NCBI RefSeq assembly: GCF_004118325.1
Contig: NZ_RDFA01000001.1
Coordinates: forward strand, 356,424-420,423
Length of the DNA stretch: 64,000 nucleotides
DNA from: Halorientalis pallida
GTDB taxonomy: Archaea > Halobacteriota > Halobacteria > Halobacteriales > Haloarculaceae
Direction: 5' to 3'
This document shows positions 51,455-60,563 of the stretch, in pieces (the first letter of the stretch is position 1; the number at the start of each line of letters is the position of its first letter). Below the pieces are notes generated by a model. The model ran no database searches and was not told the origin of the DNA. It saw only the letters and a list, made by a program, of their open reading frames with translations. The position numbers and the translations under genes were made by a program.

Positions 51455-51719
51455 CGAATTCGCCAAGGGTCTCGGGATCTTGACGACGTCGGGACTGGCC
51501 TGGATGGTGCTGGCAGGCTGGTACTTCACGCCGAGTTTCGAGAGCAACGCACAGCTCATCACGGCAGCCCCGCCAGCGCAACCGACCGTCTGGGACCAGA
51601 TCGGCATCTTCCTCACGGACGTGTTCCTCTGGTTCGCCATCCTCGGCGCGCTGACGTTCTGGATCGGCGTCCCGCTGATCGAACAGGCCCGCGAGGCGTG
51701 GGCCAACCGCAGTAGCTGA
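51447..51719 (+). CDS. Two-helix membrane protein, DUF7314-like
   Basis: A 90-residue protein with two helices (TSGLAWMVLAGWYFTPSFES; IFLTDVFLWFAILGALTFW) connected by a Pro-rich loop (APPAQPTVWDQ). It ends the bc operon. Its small size and position suggest a structural subunit; no cofactor site is visible. Confidence 0.72.
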   Translation: MADEFAKGLGILTTSGLAWMVLAGWYFTPSFESNAQLITAAPPAQPTVWDQIGIFLTDVFLWFAILGALTFWIGVPLIEQAREAWANRSS

Positions 51720-52270
51720 TCGGATCACGCGCGACAGTTCTCGACGCCCCCCACCGCCGACGGTCCGGAACGGCGGCACCTCTTCTCGCTTCCCGTACTC
51801 CGGGGCACTTCCTCGACGGAGTGGCCTCCCCGGCACACTCGCTGTCGGCAGGCGGTGGTCCGCTGTCACGCCGGCCGGTCGTCCAGGCAGGTGACTGCGA
51901 GCGCCGTTCGGCCCGGTTCGGCTCTATTCGGCCGTCGGTACAGCCGCCGACGGCTGCGGAGGTGTCCGCGCCCGTCGCCGACGGCTGGACGGTCGGTGCC
52001 CGTTCGCGGTCGACGACCACCGAGGCGTTCGTGCGGTAGTCGACGGACCGGCTGTCCGTTCGTGACACGACTCGAGGGCAGAACACGACTGGGACACTCC
52101 TCGGGGTCGCGGAGACGGCCCCCGACGGACTCTTCGGGACGGACTGGCGGGGTCCGCACTCGGTGCATGGGAATCCGAGTGGTACGTTCCCCGGACGAGT
52201 CCGGTGTCGGGACGGACCGCGGCGCTGGGGGGCGACGAAGACGGAGTAAGGATAAGGGGCCGCGCCGGGA
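51720..52270. other. Noncoding stretch after the bc operon
   Basis: About 550 bases without a supported gene. Several open frames are Arg-rich and random-looking. A possible CCGCCG/CGGCGG pairing near 51749-51772 could mark the 3' end of the bc transcript. I see nothing else recognisable. Confidence 0.45.
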
Positions 52271-52711
52271 TCAGATGACCCGGCCGACGAGACCCTCGAC
52301 CAGGAAGAAGAGGCTGAGATACGCGATGTACACCAGCGCGAGCAGGGACGCGGCGATGGCGCCCTTGGGACGTTCGATGTCGATGCCCCGTCGGGCCTCG
52401 ACTTTCCGGGCCTCGAACTCGAAGAAGTCGGCGATGAACACGCCACCGACGAGGACGGAGACAACGACGCCGGAGTGGGCGTGCAGCGTCGTGTAGTAGA
52501 AGGCCGCGAGGATGAACAGGACGTTGCTCACGGCGTGAATCGGGTTCCGCTCGACCGCGTCCGCGCCGCCCTCGTCGGCCTGTTTGACCTGTTGCCGGTA
52601 GGTGAACGCCCGGGTACCGATGTTGATCACAGCGAGCACCAACAGCACGTACTCCATCTGTCCGCCCAGGATCGCGTCCAGCGGGCCGAACAGCGTTACC
52701 GAAGGTTGCAT
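52271..52711 (-). CDS. Membrane protein, DUF7313-like
   Basis: A 146-residue protein with four hydrophobic segments (EYVLLVLAVINIGTRAFTY; VSNVLFILAAFYYTTLHAHS; VSVLVGGVFIADFFEFEA; ASLLALVYIAYLSLFFLVEG). It has His and Tyr residues in the HAHSG region, but no sure heme site. It lies at the end of the respiratory cluster in opposite orientation. Promoter likely CACTAAAG on the minus strand near 52735. Confidence 0.72.
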   Translation of the reverse strand: MQPSVTLFGPLDAILGGQMEYVLLVLAVINIGTRAFTYRQQVKQADEGGADAVERNPIHAVSNVLFILAAFYYTTLHAHSGVVVSVLVGGVFIADFFEFEARKVEARRGIDIERPKGAIAASLLALVYIAYLSLFFLVEGLVGRVI

Positions 52712-52767
52712 ATCCGAGTCTCCGTCCGTGATGCTTTAGTGTTTTTCCAATCGGCCCCGCGAACGGC

Positions 52768-53535
52768 TCAGCCTGGGTCGGTGTACGGGTGACTGCTCGC
52801 CGGGACCGAGAGCACGGGGAACGTGTCGACGACCGAGACCGAAACCGGGACGCCGGGTTCGACGCCGCCGATCCGGCGGTCGTCGGCCAGCAACTCGACG
52901 GGGACCTCGTCACGCTCGACGCGCAGGGAGACGGTGTCGAGGTCGAGGATCCAGTGATCGGCGTCGGTCGCGAACGGCGCGATGGGGGCGACTGCACCGA
53001 CGCCGGTGCCGTGGGCGACGACGGGCGCGTCGACGCGGCGAGCGTAGCCGTGCGATCCGGCGGGCGTGGCGACCACCACACCGTCGGCGCGGAACTGCGC
53101 GACGGTGGTCCGGTCGGTCGCGACCGCGTACTCGGAGATGCGCGCCGGTTCGGCAGTGACGAGCGTCACGTCCGTGAGGGCGCGGGTGTAGGGGCGGTCA
53201 CCGATCCGAACGCCGAGGACGGGGTAGGCGTCGGGCTCCCCGCTGCCGGCGACGAGCGCGCTCATCGCGTCGTCGACGGCAGACCGCGGGACCGAGCGGA
53301 CGCCACGGCCCGCGTCGACGGGGAGGATCGGCGTCTCGGGCGGATCCGGACGTGCGGCGAGTGCCAGCAGTGCGTCCTCGCCGACGGCGACGACGGCGTC
53401 GGGTGCGGTCGAGAGCACGGTGTCGAGGTCGCCGGTTTCGGGGGTTCCGCCGGCGTCGGCCACGGCGGTGGCGACGGGCTCGACCGTCCGCTCCCCGACG
53501 ACGCCGACGGTCGCGCGCTCGGCTCGATCACTCAT
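52768..53535 (-). CDS. Degenerate NAD-kinase-like protein
   Basis: A 255-residue protein with the NAD-kinase fold order: TVGVVGERTVEPVATAVAD, then DAVVAVGEDALLALAARPD (where GGDGTL would be), VRIGDRPYTRALTDVTLVTA, and the substrate loop DGVVVATPAGSHGYARRVDA. The GGDG phosphate-binding motif is replaced by VGED, while the second-domain features such as TPAGSHGY are kept. It may be inactive, regulatory, or specialised in another substrate. A complete relative is at 34149-35216. Confidence 0.75.
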   Translation of the reverse strand: MSDRAERATVGVVGERTVEPVATAVADAGGTPETGDLDTVLSTAPDAVVAVGEDALLALAARPDPPETPILPVDAGRGVRSVPRSAVDDAMSALVAGSGEPDAYPVLGVRIGDRPYTRALTDVTLVTAEPARISEYAVATDRTTVAQFRADGVVVATPAGSHGYARRVDAPVVAHGTGVGAVAPIAPFATDADHWILDLDTVSLRVERDEVPVELLADDRRIGGVEPGVPVSVSVVDTFPVLSVPASSHPYTDPG

Positions 53536-53658
53536 CGGTGTCTCGTGGGGCCCCGGCAGTCAAAAACGTGCGGTCTCGGCGGGCGTGGCGGCGGGCGGCG
53601 TCGGTCCGGGCGGGTGCGTTTCTGAACACTTTTGAGGGGCGGGCGTGACCGGACGCGT

Positions 53659-54723
53659 ATGCGAGACGTGCTCAGGGAGTGGCGTCCGACGGTCGACGAG
53701 GCCATCGAGGAGTTGCTCCCGCGAGTCGTCGACGAAGAGTATCTGGGGGCGTTTTTCGGTCCGGCGACGCACGCGTACGACCCGGACGCGGTCCAGGTCG
53801 CGCTGGCGGACCCGATCTGGGAACTGCTGGACAGGGGGGGCAAGCGGTGGCGAGCCGTCGTGTTCTTGCTGCTGGTCGAGGCCTTCGGCGAAGAGCCCGA
53901 CGAGTACCTGCCGTACGCCTGTATCCCCGAGATCCTCCACAACGGGACGATCATCGTCGACGACGTGGAAGACGGGGCATCGATGCGGCGAGGCGAGGAG
54001 GCGATCCACCACGCGTTCGGGACCGATATCGCCCTGAACGCCGGCAACGCGATGTACTTCCTCCCGCTGAAGGTCATCACACACGATCCGGGCGACCTCG
54101 ACGCCGAAACCCGCCTCGCGGCCTACGAGATGCTGATGCACGAACTCAACCGTACCCACCTCGGACAGGGGATGGACATCACCTGGCACAACGAACGGGA
54201 GATGGACATCACCGAGGCGGAGTATCTGGAGATGTCGGCCTGCAAGACCGGCTGTCTCGGCCGGATCGTCGCGCGACTGGCGGCCATCGTCACCGGGCAG
54301 TCCGAAGCGGTCGAGGACGCCGTCGCGACCTACGCCCAGCAGATGTCCGTCGCCTTCCAGATCGGCGACGACATCCTCGACGTGGAACACTCCCTCGACC
54401 GGGCCGGCGAGTTCGGTAAGGCCTTCGGCAACGATATCAGGGAGGGCAAGAAGACGCTCGTGGCCATCCACGCCGTCGAGAACGCGGCGCCCGAGGACGC
54501 CGCCCGCCTCGAGGAGATCCTCTGGGCCGAGGACAACACCGACGACGATATCGAGTGGGTCCTCGACCTGTACCAGTCGACCGGGAGTATCGAGTACGCC
54601 CGTGAGACGGCCCGCACGCTCTCCGAGAAGGCACGGACACAGCTGGAGGGACTGGACCTCGAACCGGAACCGAAGACACAGCTCGCGGAGTTCACCCGCT
54701 TCGTGATCGAACGGGACGTCTAG
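53659..54723 (+). CDS. Polyprenyl (geranylgeranyl) diphosphate synthase
   Basis: A 354-residue trans-prenyltransferase. The first Asp-rich motif is IIVDDVEDGASMRRGEEA, the second QIGDDILDVEHS; GGKRWRAVVF is the substrate-binding N-terminal site. It condenses isopentenyl diphosphate onto farnesyl diphosphate to give geranylgeranyl diphosphate, the chain donor for archaeol lipids made by the UbiA protein at 15274. Residues before the first Asp motif that set chain length are hard to judge. Its 3' end overlaps the convergent gene by a few bases. Confidence 0.93.
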   Translation: MRDVLREWRPTVDEAIEELLPRVVDEEYLGAFFGPATHAYDPDAVQVALADPIWELLDRGGKRWRAVVFLLLVEAFGEEPDEYLPYACIPEILHNGTIIVDDVEDGASMRRGEEAIHHAFGTDIALNAGNAMYFLPLKVITHDPGDLDAETRLAAYEMLMHELNRTHLGQGMDITWHNEREMDITEAEYLEMSACKTGCLGRIVARLAAIVTGQSEAVEDAVATYAQQMSVAFQIGDDILDVEHSLDRAGEFGKAFGNDIREGKKTLVAIHAVENAAPEDAARLEEILWAEDNTDDDIEWVLDLYQSTGSIEYARETARTLSEKARTQLEGLDLEPEPKTQLAEFTRFVIERDV

Positions 54724-55046
54724 GCGAACACCGAGTAGGTGATCAACAGGCCGAAGTACAGAAACACCAGCGCACCGAGGGCCTTCAGCCGGAACAGTCG
54801 CAGCCGCTCTTCTTCGCTCTCGTAGGCGTCCTCGAACGCGTCGCGCTCGGACGCGTCGAGGGCGTCGGCGTGGTCGATACCGCGGTGGAGCGCCAGCAGT
54901 TCCGCCTCCGCGAAGGGCGCGCCGCAGTGGTCACAGACGACCGGGTCGGCGTCGGACGGCAGGTCGTACTCGTCGGGGATCGCCCGGTCGGTCGCGGCCG
55001 GGGCGTCGGTGCCCGCTCGCTCGCTCGAGGTGTCGGTGTCGGTCAT
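54720..55046 (-). CDS. Zinc-finger plus membrane helix protein, DUF7410-like
   Basis: A 108-residue protein with an N-terminal acidic region, a single C2H2-like finger (VCDHCGAPFAEAELLALHRG, ending IDH) and one membrane helix at the C-terminus (ALGALVFLYFGLLITYSVF). Its ATG overlaps the stop of the 55043 gene (ATGA), so the two are co-translated. A role as an assembly factor near the cytochrome oxidase is possible but unproven. Confidence 0.75.
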   Translation of the reverse strand: MTDTDTSSERAGTDAPAATDRAIPDEYDLPSDADPVVCDHCGAPFAEAELLALHRGIDHADALDASERDAFEDAYESEEERLRLFRLKALGALVFLYFGLLITYSVFA

Positions 55047-56437
55047 AGGAACGGTGGGGTGATAGTCGGTTGCGCGACGATCCAGAGGCTGGTCATGGTG
55101 TACCAGATCATCACCAGGGTGAACGTGTACTGGCTCCGGATGGCCTGGAGGCGACCGGGGAACCGGTCGAAGGCCGCGGCGTGGGCGACCCAGATCGCCA
55201 GCAGGTGGCCCAGCAGGACGAAGGAGAGGTTGAGCGCGCCGAACCAGCCGGGGATCACCCCGATCGGGACTTCACCGGTCACGGACCCGGCGAGCGGCGT
55301 CGGCGCGACCGCGAGGGCGGCCGGGGCCAGCGAGAGGAAGTACTCCAGGTAGTGTGCCAGGTGGTAGCCAGCGGCGATGGCCAGGAGTGGCGGCGCGAAC
55401 CGCTGGGCCAGGACGCGCGTCGAGACGTACGAGTCGGCCAGCCGACGCGCACCGCGGGCCGCCAGCCAGTAGGCCCCGAAGAATGCCAGGTAGCCAGCGA
55501 CCAGTGCGGCCGGGTACAGGACCAGCGGCGGGACGCCGAGGTCGACGATCCAGGTGGCCACGCCACGCCACAGCGGCGTCGCGACCAGTCCGTCGTAGGT
55601 GGTGACCCAGACGAGGGCGACGACGAAGGCCACCTCGTCGAGGCCGTCGACGAGCCGGGCGTCCGTGAGTGCGCTCCCGGGGAGTCGAAGCCGGAGGCGA
55701 CCGGTGTCGTCGCGGGTGAGTGGCGCGACGCGGCCGTAGTACCGGAAGACGCGGGCGACGGGATCGACGGTCGTGAACCACTGGTCGGGGCCGAAGACGA
55801 ACGCGCCCGCGAGCGTCACGGCCGCGTAGCCGAGGATCGTGGTCGCGAGCAGTCGGGGGTCGTCGGCCAGCGGGCTGACGACTTCGAGCCAGATCAGCGC
55901 GAGCAGGCCGACGACACTGGGCCAGGCCCCGAAGCGGGCCGGGTAGTCACGGTCGAGCGCCGGGAGGACGCTCGCGACGGTTCGGAAGGGGTTCAGAACC
56001 GGCCAGGTGTTCCCGACGAGGTACGTCGTCATGGTGAAGCCCGCCCACCAGCCGACCCAGACGAGCAGCAGACCGAGGTTGGCAAGCGCGGCGTCCGGCC
56101 CGAGGAACCCGATCCCGAGGACGGCCGCGAGTCCGACGAGTCCGGCCAGTCGGCCGAGTGCGACGAGGAGGCGACGGGCGGGTACGACGGCGTCTTTGCC
56201 CCAGCCGTGGAACTCCTCGACGAACAACCGGTCGGTGACGAACGAGGCGAGCAGGAACGAGGCCCCGATCGCGCCGCCGCCCGTGAGCAGGAACAGCCAG
56301 GTCGGAATCTGTATCGACTCCCGGCCGCCCGCGCCGAGACTACCGCCGTGGGCCGCGGCCGTTCCCACGAACAGGGTGCCGGCCAGTAGCGCACCGAGGA
56401 GGTGGCAACAGTGGCGGCGGAGTGACGTACCCACCAT
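55043..56437 (-). CDS. Polytopic membrane protein divergent from oxidase subunit III
   Basis: A 464-residue protein with a cleavable-looking N-terminal signal (LLGALLAGTLFVGTAAAHGG) and about ten or more membrane helices (for example IPTWLFLLTGGGAIGASFLL; WAGFTMTTYLVGNTWPVLNP; GYHLAHYLEYFLSLAPAAL). Histidines in the HLAHYLEYF and LLGHLLAIWVAHAA regions could bind metal or heme. I recognise no family; such a gene beside oxidase subunit III may belong to copper or heme delivery (inference). Start at ATG 56437; the longer frame to 56512 is unlikely. Confidence 0.7.
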   Translation of the reverse strand: MVGTSLRRHCCHLLGALLAGTLFVGTAAAHGGSLGAGGRESIQIPTWLFLLTGGGAIGASFLLASFVTDRLFVEEFHGWGKDAVVPARRLLVALGRLAGLVGLAAVLGIGFLGPDAALANLGLLLVWVGWWAGFTMTTYLVGNTWPVLNPFRTVASVLPALDRDYPARFGAWPSVVGLLALIWLEVVSPLADDPRLLATTILGYAAVTLAGAFVFGPDQWFTTVDPVARVFRYYGRVAPLTRDDTGRLRLRLPGSALTDARLVDGLDEVAFVVALVWVTTYDGLVATPLWRGVATWIVDLGVPPLVLYPAALVAGYLAFFGAYWLAARGARRLADSYVSTRVLAQRFAPPLLAIAAGYHLAHYLEYFLSLAPAALAVAPTPLAGSVTGEVPIGVIPGWFGALNLSFVLLGHLLAIWVAHAAAFDRFPGRLQAIRSQYTFTLVMIWYTMTSLWIVAQPTITPPFL

Positions 56438-56585
56438 CTGTCGAGGTTTGGAATGGGCCGGTGGAGTAGCTTCCGGAATGGGACGGGCGCGGGACCGGGG
56501 AACGGCGGGCAACGGCTGGGACTCGGAGCCAGCGGCGACGACTTGGGCAGGTTTTTACCGGTCGACTCGTAACCCTCATTCACAT

Positions 56586-57455
56586 ATGGGCGTCGCAGAC
56601 GAAACTTCGGACGACCACGGTGGCCACGGTGGTCACCACCTGCCCGCGGTCGAAGACTGGCCGCGCGGGTTCGGTGAAGCCAGCTGGTGGCCGTTCATCA
56701 CGGCCATCGGCGGCAGTGGCTTCTACATCGGCGCAGCGCTGTACGTGCTGGGTCGAGGTGACAGCGCCATCGTCAGCCCGATGGTCGGACCGGGGGTCTT
56801 CATCGCGAGCGCGGTGATGTTCCTCGGTGGCCTGTACGGCTGGCTCTACCACGCCTTCGTGGTCAACTTCTGGGAGCACGGCACCGGTGAACACGACGAC
56901 TCGACGCTGCGGCTCGCGATGATACTGTTCCTCGGGACGGAGATCGCGACGTTCGGGGCCGGATTCGTCTATTACTTCTTCATCCGGGCCGGCACGTGGC
57001 CGCCGGGTGAACTCCCCGAGCTGTTCGGGACGCTGGTCATCGTGAACACACTGATCCTGATCGCCAGCAGTTTCACCCTGCACTTCGCACACACCGGCCT
57101 CCTGAAGGACAACCGCAAGCAGTTCCTCGGCCTCATGGGTGTGACGCTACTGCTCGGGGTCATCTTCATCGGCGGCCAGGTCTACGAGTACTACGAGTTC
57201 ATCGTCCACCGCGGACTGGAGTTCCAAGGAGCCGTGTTCGGCAGCGCCTTCTTCGGCCTGACCGGTCTGCACGGCCTGCACGTGACGCTGGGCGCGATCT
57301 TGCTGTCCATCGTGTTCATCCGTGGGCTGCTGGGCCAGTACTCCGCAGAACGACACACGTCGGTCAGTACGGTCTCGATGTACTGGCACTTCGTCGACGT
57401 CGTCTGGGTCTTCCTCGTCGTCGTGCTGTACGTCGGCGCGGAGTTCGGTATATAG
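56586..57455 (+). CDS. coxC: Heme-copper oxidase subunit III
   Basis: A 289-residue protein with a His-rich N-terminus (DETSDDHGGHGGHHLPAVED) and about seven membrane helices. Family motifs are ILFLGTEIATFGAGFVYYFF, TLHFAHTGLLKDNRKQFLG, LTGLHGLHVTLGAILLSIV and SMYWHFVDVVWVFLVVVLY, the last being the classic subunit III ending. Subunit III stabilises the catalytic subunit I of terminal oxidases; subunits I and II are not in the window. Start ATG 56586, with TTTTTACC near 56550 as a possible promoter. Confidence 0.94.
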   Translation: MGVADETSDDHGGHGGHHLPAVEDWPRGFGEASWWPFITAIGGSGFYIGAALYVLGRGDSAIVSPMVGPGVFIASAVMFLGGLYGWLYHAFVVNFWEHGTGEHDDSTLRLAMILFLGTEIATFGAGFVYYFFIRAGTWPPGELPELFGTLVIVNTLILIASSFTLHFAHTGLLKDNRKQFLGLMGVTLLLGVIFIGGQVYEYYEFIVHRGLEFQGAVFGSAFFGLTGLHGLHVTLGAILLSIVFIRGLLGQYSAERHTSVSTVSMYWHFVDVVWVFLVVVLYVGAEFGI

Positions 57456-57914
57456 CGGAGAGCGCCCGCTTCTCTTCGGCGCAGATCCGGAACCAGCGGT
57501 GCGTCCGTCACGCTGGCTTCCGGGGAACCGGTCCGACCGACCGGCCCGGCCGTCCGTCGCCGCCTGGCTGTGCCACCCGTGGCCTGTCCGTCGGTACGGG
57601 CACCCCCGTCGGTGCGGGTACCCCGCCGGGGCATCTTCGGAACGAGCGGTGCGAAATCGGTGCTTGCGTCTGTCGTATCGTGTGGCATGGGTCGTCGAAT
57701 CGTGGCGGTCGAAAGTCCGTACGCTGTCGAGAATCAGGCGCCGGGGCGTACGAGTGTCATGATCGTTTATCCACATCACAGTGAGTGCGACGAGATAATA
57801 AGCGTTCCTATCAGCGTGAAATAAAACACCGGATCAGTGGTATCCAGTTTAAACCACAAGCAGGACCCGATGTGTTGCCAACACTTATCACGAAACGTGC
57901 GCAGTTCATGATCA
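57456..57914. other. Noncoding stretch with a palindrome and TATA before the PAS gene
   Basis: About 460 bases without a supported gene. The right end contains the palindrome GTGTTGCCAACAC (57872-57884) overlapping the upstream edge of the TATA-like ACACTTATC (57881-57889), about 25 bases before ATG 57915. The stretch around 57790-57840 is AT-rich (ATAATAAGCG, AAATAAAACA) and may carry further promoter signals. Confidence 0.5.
57872..57884 (+). promoter_or_regulatory. Palindrome beside the PAS-sensor promoter
   Basis: GTGTTG and CAACAC with one base between form an inverted repeat. It lies against the TATA element, where the BRE is expected, so a bound protein would block or guide TFB. It is a candidate operator only. 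Confidence 0.4.
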
Positions 57915-59105
57915 ATGGTACAGGTCGGTCGGGGTCCGCTCAGAGTGTGTTACGTCGGCAGTGACGAGGAGGTGGCGGACTGGATCCGAGCTGGCTTCGA
58001 GCGCGTGGAGCCGGAGGTCGTGCTGGTCGTCGAGACGGCGTTCGAGGACGGGCTGGAACGGATCGCCGAGGCCCAACAGCGAATCGACCCGCAGATGCGG
58101 AGTCCGCTGGCGGAGACGGAGGACCCGTTCGACTGCCTCGTCTGTACGGACGACGCGGCCTACGACCCGGTGGCGTTCGTCGAAGCGGTACGTGCGAAAC
58201 AGGCGGATCTGCCCATCGTCCTCTTCGCAGCGGAAGGCGACGAATCGCTCGCCAGCGACGCCATCTCCGCGGGCATCGACGACTACGTGACGACCGACGA
58301 GGAAGATCCGACAGGCACACTCGCCGAACACGTCGTCACGCACTGTTCCGAGTACCGCGACGCGATGAGCGAGCGGCGTCGTGGGTCGCAGGCCCAGCGA
58401 CTGCTGGACGCCAACCCGGACGTGATCAGCGTCGTCCGTCCGGGCGCGGCGATCACCTACCAGAACGAGACGATCACGGAAGTTCTGGGCCACTCGGTCG
58501 AGGACCTGAAGGGCACCGTCCCGTACGACCGGATTCACCCCGACGACTGGCGACGCCTCCGGGAGGAGTTCTACGACGGCGTCATCGACAAGGAGCGCCC
58601 GCCCAGCGCCGAGTTCCGTATCGAGGATGCCGACGGTGACTGGCGCTGGGTCGAGGCCCGCGGACGGAACCTGCTCGACGACCCGCTGGTCAACGGGTTC
58701 GTCGTCACGACCCGGGCCATCGACGACCGCAAGCGTCGCGAGCAGGATCTGGAGGGGTACCAGCGCGTCGTCGAGAACGTCGGTGACCCCGTGTACCTGC
58801 TCGACCCCGACGAGCGTCTCACGTGGGTCAATCGAGCCTTCCTCGAACACACCGGCTACGAACGCGAGTTCGTCGAAGGAACTCACGTCTCCCGGTACAT
58901 GCGCGAGGAAGACCTGGAACGGGGCCGGGAACTGGTCGCTGATCTGCTCGCGGACCGCGACCGCCGCTGGGGCGTCTTCGAGTTCGCGACACAGACTATC
59001 GACGACGACGTGCGGTGTTACGAGGCCAACGTCGCCGTCATCACCGACGACGACCAATTTCAGGGGACGGTCGGCGTCCTCCGCGACGTGACCGAGCGGG
59101 AGTGA
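57915..59105 (+). CDS. Receiver-like plus double PAS sensor protein without kinase
   Basis: A 396-residue protein. The first ~140 residues resemble a receiver domain (LRVCYVGSDEEVADWIRAGF; DLPIVLFAAEGDESLASDAI) but without a clear phospho-Asp and Lys pair. Two PAS folds follow: ISVVRPGAAITYQNETITEV leading to RIEDADGDWRWVEARGRNL, and PVYLLDPDERLTWVNRAFLE leading to GTVGVLRDVTERE. No histidine kinase domain is attached. It likely senses light, redox or a small molecule and passes the signal to a partner. The stop touches that of the convergent kinase gene at 59106. Confidence 0.82.
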   Translation: MVQVGRGPLRVCYVGSDEEVADWIRAGFERVEPEVVLVVETAFEDGLERIAEAQQRIDPQMRSPLAETEDPFDCLVCTDDAAYDPVAFVEAVRAKQADLPIVLFAAEGDESLASDAISAGIDDYVTTDEEDPTGTLAEHVVTHCSEYRDAMSERRRGSQAQRLLDANPDVISVVRPGAAITYQNETITEVLGHSVEDLKGTVPYDRIHPDDWRRLREEFYDGVIDKERPPSAEFRIEDADGDWRWVEARGRNLLDDPLVNGFVVTTRAIDDRKRREQDLEGYQRVVENVGDPVYLLDPDERLTWVNRAFLEHTGYEREFVEGTHVSRYMREEDLERGRELVADLLADRDRRWGVFEFATQTIDDDVRCYEANVAVITDDDQFQGTVGVLRDVTERE

Positions 59106-60563
59106 TCAGTCGGCCCCGATACCGGTGATCTCGACTCGCGCCCCGCCGTCCGTACTCTCCACGAGCCGAAGCGACCAGCCGTGCGCCTCTGCGATCCGCC
59201 GGGATAGCGCCAGCCCGAGCCCCGAGGCCTCGTGGTCGGTCGTCTCCCCGTATTCGAGCAGGCGGTCGCGGTCCTGTTCGGGGATGCCCGGCCCGTCGTC
59301 CGCGACGTAGAAGCCGTCGGCCACGTCGCCGACGGTGACGGTTACCCCGTCACCACCGTGTGTCACCGCGTTGTCCAGCAACTGCTCGAACAGTCGGCGG
59401 ACCCGGTCCCTGTCGGCCAGGAGTCGGCGGTTCGTCTCGACGCTGATCGACGCCTCGGGTGTCTCACGGTCGTCCCAGACGGTCTCGACGAGCGGCGGGA
59501 GCGCCAGCGATTCGGTCTCCGCGACCGGCTTTCCCTTCCGGGCCAGCGTCACGAGATCGTCGATCAGCGTCTCCATCCGGTTGGTCGAGCGCTCGACGGC
59601 GTCGAAGTGTTCCTCGGCGTCGTCCAGTTCGCGTGCCAACTGGAGCCGGCCCGAGATGACGTTCAGCGGGTTCCGCAGGTCGTGTGAGACCGCGCCGATC
59701 AGTTCTTCGAGACGTTCGTTCTGCCGTTCGAGTTCGCGTTCGGAGGCAATCCGGTCGGAGATGTCCCGGGCGACGCCGGCCACGCCGACGGTTTCACCGG
59801 TCTCGTCGGTGAGTCGAGAGCCACGGAACTCGACGGGGACTTCGCCACCGTCACGGCGCTGGACGACGGCCTCGACCGTCGCTCGGCCCGTCTCGAAGGC
59901 CTCGTCGATGGCGTCGGTGATCCGCTCGCGGTCCCCGGGTGCGAAGAGCGCGGTCGGGTCCATCCCCTCGAGTTCCACGTCGTCGTACCCGGTCACGCCG
60001 GGAATCGACTCGTTCCAGTAGACCACGGTCCGGTCGCGGTCGAGCACGAAAAACCCGTCCTGGACTGTGTCGAGCGCGTTCGCGAGGACGGCCCCCTGCC
60101 CGCCCAGACCGAGGTCGGCCAGTTCGGGTCGCGCCGAGGGTTCCGACCCCCCGTCCGTGTCGACCCGACTGCCCTGACCGACGGCCGAGAGAATCTCCGA
60201 GGCCAGTGTCGCGTACCGCTCCGTCCCCGACCCCTTCTGGAGGTAGCCGGTGATAGCCGACTCGATGTCGGCGTCGATCCGGGCACGGTCGCGGCCGGTG
60301 AACAGGATGCACGGAAGGTCCGGATCGACGTCGTGGACGGCCGCGACGAACTCGGCGCAGTCCATATCAGGGAGGTGGTAGTCGCTCACGAGACACTGCA
60401 CGTCACCAGCCCGCACGCTCTCGAGCGCCTCCGAAGCCGTCTCCGCGGAGGCCACGTCGAGGCGCTCGTCCTCCCGGCGGAGAAAAGTCGCGGCCAGATC
60501 GACGATTTCCGGGTCGTCGTCGACGTGTAACACCCGAACCCGATCGACATCGGCGTCACTCAT
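59106..60563 (-). CDS. Hybrid receiver-PAS-histidine kinase
   Basis: A 485-residue protein in order: receiver domain (RVRVLHVDDDPEIVDLAATF, phospho-Asp in CLVSDYHLPDMDCAEF), PAS domain (DTVQDGFFVLDRDRTVVYWN), HisKA (ELIGAVSHDLRNPLNVISGR, with catalytic His) and HATPase (LLDNAVTHGGDGV, DDGPGIPEQDRDRL, GLGLALSRRIAEAHG). Receiver-first kinases are common in haloarchaea. It is leaderless: CCCTTAACAG (60585-60594) is a TATA box about 25 bases before ATG 60563. The facing PAS gene may be its signalling partner. Confidence 0.9.
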   Translation of the reverse strand: MSDADVDRVRVLHVDDDPEIVDLAATFLRREDERLDVASAETASEALESVRAGDVQCLVSDYHLPDMDCAEFVAAVHDVDPDLPCILFTGRDRARIDADIESAITGYLQKGSGTERYATLASEILSAVGQGSRVDTDGGSEPSARPELADLGLGGQGAVLANALDTVQDGFFVLDRDRTVVYWNESIPGVTGYDDVELEGMDPTALFAPGDRERITDAIDEAFETGRATVEAVVQRRDGGEVPVEFRGSRLTDETGETVGVAGVARDISDRIASERELERQNERLEELIGAVSHDLRNPLNVISGRLQLARELDDAEEHFDAVERSTNRMETLIDDLVTLARKGKPVAETESLALPPLVETVWDDRETPEASISVETNRRLLADRDRVRRLFEQLLDNAVTHGGDGVTVTVGDVADGFYVADDGPGIPEQDRDRLLEYGETTDHEASGLGLALSRRIAEAHGWSLRLVESTDGGARVEITGIGAD

